Shown here: piece by piece, positions 1 to 7,837 of the stretch
Numbering within the stretch: position 1 is the first letter of the stretch
Layout: every line of letters starts with the position of its first letter
Assembly: GCA_036558265.1 (NCBI GenBank)
Contig: DATBFY010000009.1
Span: forward strand, 1 to 16,228
From: RYN-433 sp036558265
GTDB taxonomy: Bacteria; Planctomycetota; Phycisphaerae; Tepidisphaerales; Tepidisphaeraceae
DNA: 16,228 nt
Direction of reading: 5' to 3'
Made by a program: the position numbers and the translations under genes
Notes under the pieces: generated by a model
The model's input: only the letters and a program-made list of their open reading frames with translations
What the model was told of the DNA's origin: nothing
Databases searched by the model: none

Positions 1-3000
1 GCCGTGCTGAACATCGCCCAATAAGCGCCGCTGACCGTGGAAAGATCCGTCGCCAGGCCGAAGTGCTCGTACGCGCCGTTGCCGAAGCTGACTCGGCCCT
101 CGATGGTCGCGCTGTTGACCGCGGTCGTCGAGAAGACGCCCGCGCCCCCCACCGACAGGATGCCGCCCGAGACGGTTACGTTCGTCGGCCCGCCGCCGAA
201 CGGCGCCCACGAGGTCGTCGTCCACGCGGCGCCCAGGCTCGTGCCGGCAAAGTCGTCGGCGAACGACGGCAGCATCTGCACCTCGCCCCCGGCCGTGCCG
301 GTCACGCTGGTGCCGCTCTGCGTGCCGGCGTTAAAGTCCGCGGCGGTCGTCTGGCTCCACGTGTGCGTGATGATCCCGGTGGTGAACGACCAGACGTCCG
401 ATCCGCTCATCGTGTTGCCCGCCAGATCCTTGGCGCCGGTGACGGTGGCCGTGTAGGTCGTCGTCGCTGACAGCGCGGCATTGGGCGTCAGCGTGGCCGT
501 GCGCGTCGCATCCACGTACGAAACGCTCGACGGGACGACGTTGCCCGAGCCGTCCCGCAGGACGAACGAGATCGTGCCGGCCTGCACGCGCTCGCTGAAC
601 GTCGCGCTCACCGTCGTGCCCGGCGAGACGCCCGTGGCGCCCGTCGCCGGGGCGTGGCTCGCAACGGTCGGCGGCGTGTTGTCGGCAACGCCCGTGCTGA
701 CCACCACGTCAACCCAGTAATTCGTCGAGTTGAACGAGTTGACCGGGAAACCGCCCGTCGCGCCGTACAGGTAAAGCCCGTTCCCCCCCGAAGCCCCGCT
801 CGACGGCGCGTGCAGCGGCGCGTTGTCGAACCCGGACGCGAAGTAGCTGCCATTCCCCGCGTAATGACCCACCGGCGCGAAGTATGACACGACATACGTC
901 GTGTTCGCCGTGATCGCGACCGGTGACGACAAGGTGACCTGCTGCCACCCGCCGGCCGTCTCACCGGTGAACGTCGCCGTCGCGAGCAGCGTTCCACCCA
1001 GTGTCCACAGGTGCCCGACATGCGTGCCCGTGTTCCCCGAGCCCTTGTAGAACCGCAGCGCCGTGACGAACCCGTCGATGTCGCTGCGGAACTTCAACCC
1101 CAGCTCCACCGCGCTGGAGTCGTTGATCGACGTGGCGAGCGGAACCGTCGAATCGTTCCACAGGCTGAACGGCCCCGCGCCCAGCGACGCGGCGGTCGTG
1201 AGGTTCCAACTGAAGTCCGATGACAGGATATTCCCTGCCAGATCCTTCACTCCCGCGTGAACGACCGCCGTGTAGAGCGTCGAATTGGCCAGCGGGCTGT
1301 TCGGGGTCAGCGTGGCGGTCTTCGTCGCCGCGTTGTAGGTGACGCTCGACGCGACCGCGACGTTGCCCGGACCCAGGAGCTGGAACGAATTGGTGTTGAT
1401 CGTCGTCGGATCGACCTCCTCGCTGAACGTCGCCGTGACGCTCGCGTTGGTCGCCACGTTCAAAGCGCCGTCGGTTGGAGAGATCGCCGAAACCGACGGG
1501 GGTACCGTATCGACCGGCGCGGCGTCGAAGACCACGTCCACCCAGTAATTGCTGGCGTTGAACGTGTTGGACGGAAATCCCCCTCCCGCGCCATACACGT
1601 ACACGCCGTTGCCGCCGGACGCCGCGCTCGTCGGTACGTGCAGCGTCTGGTTATCCACCCCCGTGGTGCCGAAGTAATTGTTGTTCACCGCGTAGTGTCC
1701 GGCCGGGGCGTAGTAGGACGCCACGTACGTCACACCAGCGGAGATCGCGACCGGAGTCTGGAAATCGACCTCCTGCCAGCCGGTCGCCGTCTCGTTGCTG
1801 AACGTCGCGCTGCCCAGCAGCGTGCCGCCCGCCGTCCACAGATGTCCGACGTGCGTGCCCGTGTTCCCGCTGCCCTTGTAGAATTCCAGACTCGTGATGA
1901 ACCCGTCGATGTCGCTGCGGAACTTGACCCCCAGTTCCACGGCGTTTGAATCGTTGGCCGACGGCGTGCCCGGAACCGTGTTACTGCTCCACAGCGAAAT
2001 CGGCCCCGCGACGTTGACCGTCCGCCCCGCAGACGGCGTCTCGATGTTCCCGCTGTCGTCTGTCGCGCGGCTTCGAATCTGGGCCGTCCCCGTCGAGTTG
2101 GGCGACCACGAATACGTCCAGTTGTTGCGCCCCGTCGCCTTGTGCCAGGTCAGCCCGCCGTCCACCGACACCTCGACACCGGCGACGACCCCGCCGCCGC
2201 CGTCGCTGGCCGTCCCGCTGATGATCACGTTGGCGCCCGTGTGTACCGTCGCGCCGGCGGCGGGGGTGTTGATCGTGGAGGTCGGCCCGACCGCATCGGT
2301 CGACGCCGACGCCGGCACCAGTCCCGCCATCAGCGTCGCCGGTTGCACGTGCATGTCCGCCAGCACGTTCACCGTCGCCTGCTGAAGGTTGACGTCCGGA
2401 CTGGTGATCCGCCCGTCGTGGCTCGCGTCAAGGCCCCACGACCACTGCACCGTGCCGGTGCTGAAGACCAGGGCGCCGCTGCTGGATTTGTAGAACGTCA
2501 GGCTGTGCGTCGCCGTGCCCGGGGCGGTCGTGGTACCGTAATCCTGAAGCTTCTCCGTGACGTTCTGCGTCGTGGACGACAGGTCGAATTCCCCCGCCGG
2601 GCGGTACCCGTTGTCCAGGTCCTCGTCCCACTCGTACCCCAGAACCGAATTGCCCAGCGTCGCGGTCTGCCCCGAAGTCAGCGTCGCCACGCTCGTGTTC
2701 CGCCAGAATCGCAGGTTTCCGAAGCTGCCGGGCACCGTGATCGGCGTGCCGACATCGTCGGCGCCGCGGTCCACGGTGTACAGCGTCCCCGTCAGCGCAT
2801 TCTCCGGCCGCCCCCCGTCCGCAGGCGGGCTGAACCGCGGGTCACGCCAGCTCCCCGTCCATACCGGCGACGGGTCGATCTTCGCATTCGCCTGGCTCTC
2901 CTTGTAGCAGACCAGCGTCCGGTACGGCGTGCCCGAGCCGTCGATGCTGGTCTCCCACCGCGTCTTCCAGAAGCTGATGTTCCCGCTGAAAAACGCCAGG

Positions 3001-3923
3001 TTCACCCCGGCGGCGCGCGCCGCCTCCACGTTCGCCCGCTGCTGCGCCGACCAGTACTCATCGTGCCCGACCGTCGCGAACACCTTGTGCTCCAGGATCT
3101 CGCTCCCCAGGCGGTCCGTATCCACGCCGGTGAAGTAGCTCACGTCGTAGCCGTTCTTCTCCAGGAATCGCACCATCGGGTATTCGGTATAGAAGACCCA
3201 ACTGTTCGATCCCAACCCCCCGGTGGTGGCGCGCGTGTGGAACGGGCGGTTGTAGCTGACCTTGACCCCGCGACCGGCCGCCACGGTCGAGTTCCCCACG
3301 TAAAGGCTGTTCCCGCCGTAGTCGTTGTACGCCTGCCAGGTCGTGTCCGACGTCTGGAAGAGCACGTCCGAGTGCCCGGTGTCGTTGCGCACGATGAAGA
3401 AGATGTGACTGGACCCGCCCGTGTCGTCGCGGATGGCCTTGGCGAAGTAGATGCCGCTGGTCGCGTCCGCCGGCACCTGCCAGGACGCGGACACCGACCA
3501 GTTGCCGCAGTCGGTCAGGCCGGTCGTCGCGTCCGTCAGCGGCGCGGGCTGCGCCACCCGCTGGGTCTGGGCCGAGCTGATCGACGTTACCAGCCGCGCC
3601 CCGTTCCCCTGGTAGTATCCCATCCGGTAAATGTCCAGGTGGTAAGCCGCCTGCGCCTTGTCGTCGATCTTGAACGAGACCGTCTGACCCTGGTTGACGC
3701 TGATATCGGTGGAAAAGCCCTGCAGCGTGACGTCCCCGGCCCCGCTGATGTCCCATTGGCTCTGCGGTGCCCCGGGGAGCTGGTTCTCAGCCGCGATCGA
3801 CAACCCCGCCAGCAGACGCCGCGACTCCAACGCCTCCGCGCAGGCGTAGACCATGCGATCCTGACGACTTCGGCGACGCGGCGAGTTGCGCAGGGGTTGA
3901 CGGGTGCGAAATGGCGCGGTCAT
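1..3923 (-). CDS. Giant exported multidomain protein (LEPR-XLL, DMFase beta-like, Ig, DUF4082 x2), C-terminus outside window
   Basis: The frame is open from the ATG at 3923 to the window edge: 1307 residues, no stop. An AAGGAG site (3933-3938) lies 9 nt before the ATG. Residues 31-40 read ALESRRLLAG, a LEPR-XLL-type motif that marks exported planctomycetal proteins. Residues about 60-510 resemble the N,N-dimethylformamidase beta-subunit-like large domain, including GHDEYWS near 286-292 and a closing VQWSWGLD. Then come an Ig-like domain (about 545-636), DUF4082 (638-798), an SbsA-type Ig-like domain (799-911), a second DUF4082 (912-1075), a second Ig-like domain (1076-1194) and the start of what looks like a concanavalin/LamG-type beta domain. 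The family resemblance suggests an extracellular or surface protein with possible amidohydrolase or carbohydrate-related activity. The substrate is unknown, and true formamidase activity cannot be inferred. It is separated from the next gene by a terminator, so it is probably transcribed alone. Confidence 0.88.
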   Translation of the reverse strand, partial: MTAPFRTRQPLRNSPRRRSRQDRMVYACAEALESRRLLAGLSIAAENQLPGAPQSQWDISGAGDVTLQGFSTDISVNQGQTVSFKIDDKAQAAYHLDIYRMGYYQGNGARLVTSISSAQTQRVAQPAPLTDATTGLTDCGNWSVSASWQVPADATSGIYFAKAIRDDTGGSSHIFFIVRNDTGHSDVLFQTSDTTWQAYNDYGGNSLYVGNSTVAAGRGVKVSYNRPFHTRATTGGLGSNSWVFYTEYPMVRFLEKNGYDVSYFTGVDTDRLGSEILEHKVFATVGHDEYWSAQQRANVEAARAAGVNLAFFSGNISFWKTRWETSIDGSGTPYRTLVCYKESQANAKIDPSPVWTGSWRDPRFSPPADGGRPENALTGTLYTVDRGADDVGTPITVPGSFGNLRFWRNTSVATLTSGQTATLGNSVLGYEWDEDLDNGYRPAGEFDLSSTTQNVTEKLQDYGTTTAPGTATHSLTFYKSSSGALVFSTGTVQWSWGLDASHDGRITSPDVNLQQATVNVLADMHVQPATLMAGLVPASASTDAVGPTSTINTPAAGATVHTGANVIISGTASDGGGGVVAGVEVSVDGGLTWHKATGRNNWTYSWSPNSTGTAQIRSRATDDSGNIETPSAGRTVNVAGPISLWSSNTVPGTPSANDSNAVELGVKFRSDIDGFITSLEFYKGSGNTGTHVGHLWTAGGTLLGSATFSNETATGWQEVDFQTPVAISAGVTYVASYYAPAGHYAVNNNYFGTTGVDNQTLHVPTSAASGGNGVYVYGAGGGFPSNTFNASNYWVDVVFDAAPVDTVPPSVSAISPTDGALNVATNASVTATFSEEVDPTTINTNSFQLLGPGNVAVASSVTYNAATKTATLTPNSPLANSTLYTAVVHAGVKDLAGNILSSDFSWNLTTAASLGAGPFSLWNDSTVPLATSINDSSAVELGLKFRSDIDGFVTALRFYKGSGNTGTHVGHLWTLGGTLLATATFTGETAGGWQQVTLSSPVAITANTTYVVSYFAPVGHYAGNGSYFASGFDNAPLHAPSSGASGGNGLYLYGATGGFPVNSFNSTNYWVDVVVSTGVADNTPPTVASHAPATGATGVSPGTTVSATFSERVQAGTISFVLRDGSGNVVPSSVSYVDATRTATLTPNAALSATTTYTATVTGAKDLAGNTMSGSDVWSFTTGIITHTWSQTTAADFNAGTQSGTSVTGTAGGEVQMLPSFADDFAGTSLGAAWTTTSWAPFGGGPTNVTVSGGILSVGGAGVFSTTAVNSATIEGRVSFGNGAYEHFGLATDLSTVSGAYWAMFST
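697..2012 (-). repeat. Two DUF4082 modules, diverged tandem duplication inside the giant exported gene
   Basis: The DUF4082 module at about 1528-2012 recurs at about 697-1187, with an Ig-like domain between the copies. Both encode the same landmarks (AVELG.KFRSDIDGF, FYKGSGNTGTHVGHLWT, HYA.N..YF, NYWVDVV). The DNA is also close: GTGCGTGCCCGTGTTCC occurs at about 1851 and again at about 1020. An Ig-like domain follows each copy, so the duplicated unit is DUF4082 plus Ig, roughly 830 bp. The divergence shows the duplication is not recent. The array may continue beyond the window edge. Confidence 0.75.
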
Positions 3924-3945
3924 AGTCGTTTTCTCCTTGACTCCG

Positions 3946-3977
3946 CAGTGCCGGCCAAAAATAAAATCAGTGCCGGC
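3946..3977. promoter_or_regulatory. Direct repeat CAGTGCCGGC x2, operator-like, upstream of the giant exported gene
   Basis: CAGTGCCGGC occurs at 3946-3955 and, identically, at 3968-3977. The 12-bp A/T-rich spacer makes the period 22 bp, about two helical turns. The pair sits 23-54 bp before the ATG at 3923, just upstream of its Shine-Dalgarno site. Identical repeats on the same DNA face suggest a dimeric regulator site or a promoter-proximal operator. No regulator can be named. The A/T-rich spacer could also belong to a -10 region, but no convincing -35 was found. Confidence 0.35.
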
Positions 3978-4320
3978 AAGGAGTTGAGTACGAAATCGCA
4001 ACGGGAGACCCACCCCATGGCCGTCGGCGCAGACCTCTAGCCGTCGCGCGCAAACACGGGTGTGAACGCCCGAGGACATCCGATCCGAATTGTCTACTGC
4101 GGGTGCGGTTGCCCTGCGTTGAGCCGCACGTGGGGAACAAAAGATCGCGTCAAATTCGCTGCAGGCCCCCCGAACGTCACACCAGCCAACGACTAAGAGA
4201 AGAAAATACTATCAAAACAGTTGCACCCACGGCGAATTTGATACTACGCAACCCGCCCCACCAGTTACCACCGGGACTCCCCTGAGTCAAGCAGATTTCA
4301 CCAAAAATTGCTCAAACGTT
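3978..4320. other. Intergenic stretch without recognisable gene
   Basis: This gap lies between the upstream region of the giant exported gene and the terminator of the signalling cluster. It is noticeably less GC-rich than its surroundings around 4195-4330. Short open frames here show no recognisable protein features. No RNA gene or convincing promoter was identified. It presumably carries the promoter of the minus-strand gene starting at 3923. Confidence 0.5.
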
Positions 4321-4368
4321 AGAAAAAGAGAGCCAGCGCGACATAGTTGTTTCCATGTCGTGCTGGCT
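4321..4368 (-). terminator. Rho-independent terminator of the signalling cluster
   Basis: The left arm AGCCAGCGCGACAT (4331-4344) pairs with ATGTCGTGCTGGCT (4355-4368) over 14 positions with one wobble, around a 10-nt loop. On the minus strand the stem is followed at once by CTCTTTTTCT (4330-4321). It lies about 60 nt past the stop of the receiver gene, which marks the end of the minus-strand transcript running from 9037. Confidence 0.85.
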
Positions 4369-4429
4369 TTGCGAATGCAAGATTGGTAGTTGGTCTGCGA
4401 TCAGGCAGCGATGGTGTCGCCCACCGGGC

Positions 4430-4825
4430 TCAACAGACGGCTGCGTTCCCCGAACCGGTCTGCGCGAGGTACCCCGCGATCCGCGCACGCAGTTCGCGAA
4501 CCGAGAACGATGCCTTGGTCAGTTGCCCGCAGACCCCCAGCCCGTCGGCATCACTGTGCTGTTGAGGCGTCGCAAAGGCCGTCAGCAGAATGACCGGCGT
4601 GTTGGCCCATTCCGGTGACTCGCGAAGCACCCGAAGGAATTGAATCCCGTCCATCTCAGGCATCGCGACGTCCAGCAGCACCAGGTCCGGACGCGAGACC
4701 TCCAGCGCCATCAGCGCCTCGCTGCCGTTGGAGGCCACGCAGATCTTGTGACCCTGCCCGGCAAGCACGTTGCGCAGCAGGTCCCGGATCCGCTGTTCGT
4801 CGTCAACCACCAGAATCGTTGCCAT
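4430..4825 (-). CDS. Single-domain CheY-like response regulator
   Basis: A 131-residue protein made of one receiver domain and nothing else. The acidic pair D9/D10 lies in ILVVDDE, the phospho-acceptor is D52 (LVLLDVAMP), the switch Thr is T82 (ILLTAF), and the conserved Lys is K104 in QLTKAS, which replaces the usual KP. There is no output domain, so it probably acts by protein contact or as a phosphate sink or relay. A GGGAG site lies 10 nt before the ATG. It is the last gene of the cluster, 113 nt after the receiver-kinase hybrid and just before a terminator, so co-transcription is likely. By position it matches the extra response regulator of phcBSRQ operons, but a generic CheY is equally compatible with the sequence. 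Confidence 0.9.
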   Translation of the reverse strand: MATILVVDDEQRIRDLLRNVLAGQGHKICVASNGSEALMALEVSRPDLVLLDVAMPEMDGIQFLRVLRESPEWANTPVILLTAFATPQQHSDADGLGVCGQLTKASFSVRELRARIAGYLAQTGSGNAAVC

Positions 4826-4938
4826 TGTGCATCAGCTCCCTGGACCGCGCGGATGTAGCTGCCGCCGGCCCGGCTAGGATATCCGATACGATTTGACGCC
4901 GGGCAAATGGGGCACCCCGACTGTCTTTTGGGAGGGGC

Positions 4939-6192
4939 TTACCGGACCGGAACGGACGCGGCAGGCGCGGCAGGGGTCGAGCCGGGAACCTGCGGGCGGC
5001 GAACCTGCGACGGATCCAGCGGCAACAATACCTCAAACCCCGGCCCGTCAGGGGGTTCCGGCCGCACCGCCACGTCCCCACCGTGCTGGTAGGCGATGAA
5101 GAACCCCAGGAGCAGCTCGAGCCCCAGCTCGGAAGGATCGCTGGACGGAAAGGCGAACGGCGTGAACAGGGATGCCACATCCCGTTCAGCCCATGCAGCG
5201 CCCTGGCCCGCGATCATCAGGCGAACCGCGGCCGTATTCCAGAATCGCACGCCGGGCTCCGCCGTGATGCGGACCTTGCCACCGGGGTTGCACCGACGTG
5301 CAACGTGTCGGACCAGGGTCGAGACGAGTTTGACAATCGATTCGACATCCGCTTTGACCGCCGGAAGGGGTGCTGACAGGTCGAGAACGGTGCGGTCCCC
5401 CCCGATATCCGACGCCGCGTCCGACACCGCCCGCCAGAGCAGCGGCTCGAGCGCGGTTTCCTGTTCGGGGCGGCATTCCGGGGCGTGGGCGGCCTCGGCG
5501 ACCCGCTGGACGATCTGGAGCAGCGATTCCCGCTCGGCGCGGGCCAGACGCCAAAGCTCGGACATGTAACCGCTCTCGCCATCGCCCGGTGGGGCGACAG
5601 TTGCGGCAGCGGCGGCGCCCTGCTCGCTGCCGGATTCCTCCAGGAAGCAGGTCATCGCCGTCATCGAGTTCCGCAGGTGGTGCGAAATCCCGTCTGCCAT
5701 CGCGGCGACGCTTTTTACGCGGTCGGCCACGATCAGACGGTGAAGTTCGGAGAGGCGCTCGCGGACCAGCGTTTCGCGCTCGGTCTGGCCTCGGAACACC
5801 CCCAGCGCTTCGTGGATCGTCTTGCGCAGCAGGTCGAGGTCGGCGGGCTTGTTCAGGTATTTGAAAATTGCTCCCGAGTTGACGGCCGCGATCGCGCTCT
5901 CGATGTCGGCATAGGCCGTCAGCAGGATGCGGACCATCCCCGGCCAGCGTTTTCGGATGTCGGTGAGCAGTTCGACCCCCGTGCGGCCGGGCATCCGCTG
6001 GTCGGAGATCACGACCGCTATCCGCTCGTTGTGTTCCTCGAGGATCGCCATCGCCTGGTCTACGCCGGGGGCGGTGAAGACCTCGAACTCCTTCTCCATG
6101 GCCTTGCGGAAGTACTTGAGCGCCTGCTCCTCGTCGTCGACGTAGAGCACGGCGAAACCGGCGGTCGGGTTGGGCGGATTCGGGGTTGGCAT
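4939..6192 (-). CDS. Response regulator fused to a degenerate histidine-kinase module (PhcR/PhcQ-like)
   Basis: 417 residues. Residues 13-130 are a complete receiver: D19/D20 (LYVDDEE), phospho-acceptor D64 (VVISDQRMPG), T92 and K115 (LNKP). A coiled helix (about 135-165) leads to a dimerisation-type helix with SHHLRNSMTAM (H171/H172), as in HisKA H-boxes. The C-terminal part (about 250-395) has the outline of a GHKL ATPase, but its signature residues are poor. The N-box region reads KLVSTLVRHVARRC without the usual Asn, the G1 box is IAGQGAAW rather than DxGxG, and only ELGLELLLG recalls G2. A receiver with a kinase-like C-terminus is the known peculiarity of PhcR in Ralstonia. The gene begins 23 nt after the kinase gene's stop, implying one operon. 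It has no DNA-binding domain. Confidence 0.85.
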   Translation of the reverse strand: MPTPNPPNPTAGFAVLYVDDEEQALKYFRKAMEKEFEVFTAPGVDQAMAILEEHNERIAVVISDQRMPGRTGVELLTDIRKRWPGMVRILLTAYADIESAIAAVNSGAIFKYLNKPADLDLLRKTIHEALGVFRGQTERETLVRERLSELHRLIVADRVKSVAAMADGISHHLRNSMTAMTCFLEESGSEQGAAAAATVAPPGDGESGYMSELWRLARAERESLLQIVQRVAEAAHAPECRPEQETALEPLLWRAVSDAASDIGGDRTVLDLSAPLPAVKADVESIVKLVSTLVRHVARRCNPGGKVRITAEPGVRFWNTAAVRLMIAGQGAAWAERDVASLFTPFAFPSSDPSELGLELLLGFFIAYQHGGDVAVRPEPPDGPGFEVLLPLDPSQVRRPQVPGSTPAAPAASVPVR

Positions 6193-6215
6193 CGTGTGGT
6201 GTGCGGACGTCGCTT

Positions 6216-7610
6216 TTAGTGCTTATCGGCCAACGGGAGGTCGAACGTGACCTGGGTCCATTTGCCCTCCTCGCTGGTGATCCCGATGTTGCCCCCGTGG
6301 TTCAGGATGATGGTGTGGCAGATGCTCAGCCCCAGGCCGGTGCCCTGCCCGACGTCCTTGGTGGTGAAGAAGGGCTCGAAGAGCTTGGACAGGTTCGCCG
6401 CCTTCACGCCGATGCCGTTGTCGCGGACGGTGACTTCGAGTCGCCCGCCGCGCGGCTCGCAGGCGACGGTGATCAGCGGATCTCTGCCCAGGTCGGGGGT
6501 GCGGACGGCGTGGGCGGCGTTCATCAGCAGGTTCATGAAAACGTGGGAGAGATGGGTCTGCGATCCGAAAACCCGCTGGCCGTTGACCGCGTCCCGGTTG
6601 ACGTTGATGTTCTGCAGCTCGTGTGCGGTCAACCGCAGTGCGGTCGTCAGCGCGTCGGCGATCGGGAAGGACTCGCTGCCCGACAGCGCGGTCGGGTAGG
6701 CGAACGTGCGCAGGTCCGAGATGACGCCCTTGATGCGCGACATCCCCTGCTGGATGTCCGCCAGGGTTTCCTTGAGTTCGGCGTTGTCGCCCACCTCCTG
6801 CTGGGCCGTCTGCAATGCCATGAACGTGAAGTTCAGGGGGTTGTTCACCTCGTGCAGCAGGCCGGCCGAGAGCTTGCCCAGCGCGTTCATCTTCTCGCTC
6901 TGCACGAGCTGGACCTCGGTCTCCTTGAGCTTGCTGATCGTGAGCGTCAGGCGGTCGTTGTTGACGTCCAGCTCGTGGCGCAGTCGGAAATCCTCGAAGC
7001 GCCGCTTGGAGCCGAAGTACGCCGACGCCACGCAGACGCAGGCGGTGGCGACCAGGAAGTAGACGTTGTTGAACATCAGGCTTCCGTTGACGAACGAGGA
7101 CTTGTTGAGCGCGCTTGCCGGCGGCCATGCGCTGTGCAGGACGCAGGCGATGACGTAGGAGCCGATCACCGTGCCGCAGAACGCGATCGACTCGCGCGCG
7201 CGGTAAGTGGTCAGGAGGCAGGAGGCCAGCATCACCAGGTTCAGGCCCGCGTAATAAGGCGAGCGTGCGCCCTCCGAGGCGTAGATCATCCACGCGATGA
7301 TGGCCATCGGCGACCAGAGCCAGGCGTTGCCCAGGAACCAGAGCAGCCGCCGCGCGTAACGGGTGAACAGCAGCGCCCAGCAGGGCATGAGCACGATATT
7401 GCACCAGAGGCGCGACTTGAGGATGGGCCCGAGCAGCTCGGGGTAGACGAAGTAGTCCAGGCTCAGCGCCGCGGGCACGAGCGCGACCGGCAGGATGTAG
7501 CCGAACTTGGCCTGGCGCAGGCGGAGCGTGCGGACGTACTCCCAGTACGCCTCGAGAAGGTCCGGGTCGTCCGGGTCGTGTTCGAGCGCGGCGCTCATGC
7601 GCGTGTTCAC
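6216..7610 (-). CDS. Membrane sensor histidine kinase (PhcS-like)
   Basis: 464 residues from a GTG at 7610; an ATG at 7598 (residue 5) is an equally possible start, and neither has a good ribosome-binding site. Residues about 37-200 contain six hydrophobic segments (near 37-56, 68-93, 96-111, 119-135, 141-160, 177-199) with short loops and no periplasmic domain, as expected for sensing a membrane-soluble ligand. A short coiled coil follows, then HisKA with H253 (AGLLHEVNNPLNF). The HATPase is complete: N-box N360/N364 (FMNLLMNAAHA), G1 DNGIGV at 397-402, F-box FEPFFTTK and G2 GTGLGL at 423-428. This is an active-looking class I kinase. Its neighbours, a methyltransferase upstream and two receiver proteins downstream, mirror phcS. 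The family assignment is from architecture and context. Confidence 0.9.
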   Translation of the reverse strand: MNTRMSAALEHDPDDPDLLEAYWEYVRTLRLRQAKFGYILPVALVPAALSLDYFVYPELLGPILKSRLWCNIVLMPCWALLFTRYARRLLWFLGNAWLWSPMAIIAWMIYASEGARSPYYAGLNLVMLASCLLTTYRARESIAFCGTVIGSYVIACVLHSAWPPASALNKSSFVNGSLMFNNVYFLVATACVCVASAYFGSKRRFEDFRLRHELDVNNDRLTLTISKLKETEVQLVQSEKMNALGKLSAGLLHEVNNPLNFTFMALQTAQQEVGDNAELKETLADIQQGMSRIKGVISDLRTFAYPTALSGSESFPIADALTTALRLTAHELQNINVNRDAVNGQRVFGSQTHLSHVFMNLLMNAAHAVRTPDLGRDPLITVACEPRGGRLEVTVRDNGIGVKAANLSKLFEPFFTTKDVGQGTGLGLSICHTIILNHGGNIGITSEEGKWTQVTFDLPLADKH

Positions 7611-7837
7611 CGGCGGCGTGAATGGCTTGGCCCGCCGACCGGCGTTCGTGCACGGTCGCTAGCGGACCTCGTTCGTCCCATTCACTATCGGCGGGTCACG
7701 GCACGAGGTTATCCGCCGCGCGGGCGCTTAACGCCCGTTGTCCTTGATTCGCGCGCCGCGGAGCGCCCGGGAAAATCGCGGGCAAACGAGTTTGCCCATG
7801 CCACCCGAAGCGGCGCGACCCACTCGTACGATCAGTA
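7611..7837. promoter_or_regulatory. Spacer between methyltransferase and kinase genes with two inverted repeats
   Basis: The 227-nt gap is unusually long for an otherwise tight cluster. It holds CGGGCG-CTTAA-CGCCCG (7721-7737) and GGGCAAAC-GA-GTTTGCCC (7780-7797). Both could form hairpins in the minus-strand transcript, and the second is also a near-perfect palindrome suited to a dimeric regulator. Neither is followed by a T-run on the minus strand, so they are not ordinary terminators. They may lower or process downstream expression. Function is inferred only. Confidence 0.3.

Noticed and set aside
697..2012. CRISPR-like or mobile repeat interpretation of the repeated DNA in the giant gene
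   Set aside because: The copies are coding, about 830 bp apart and diverged in line with DUF4082 domain boundaries; no spacers, inverted ends or transposase.
2142..4040. Long plus-strand open frame of 632 codons
   Set aside because: Arg/Val/Pro-rich shadow of the minus-strand giant gene, whose frame carries clear domains; no recognisable feature of its own.
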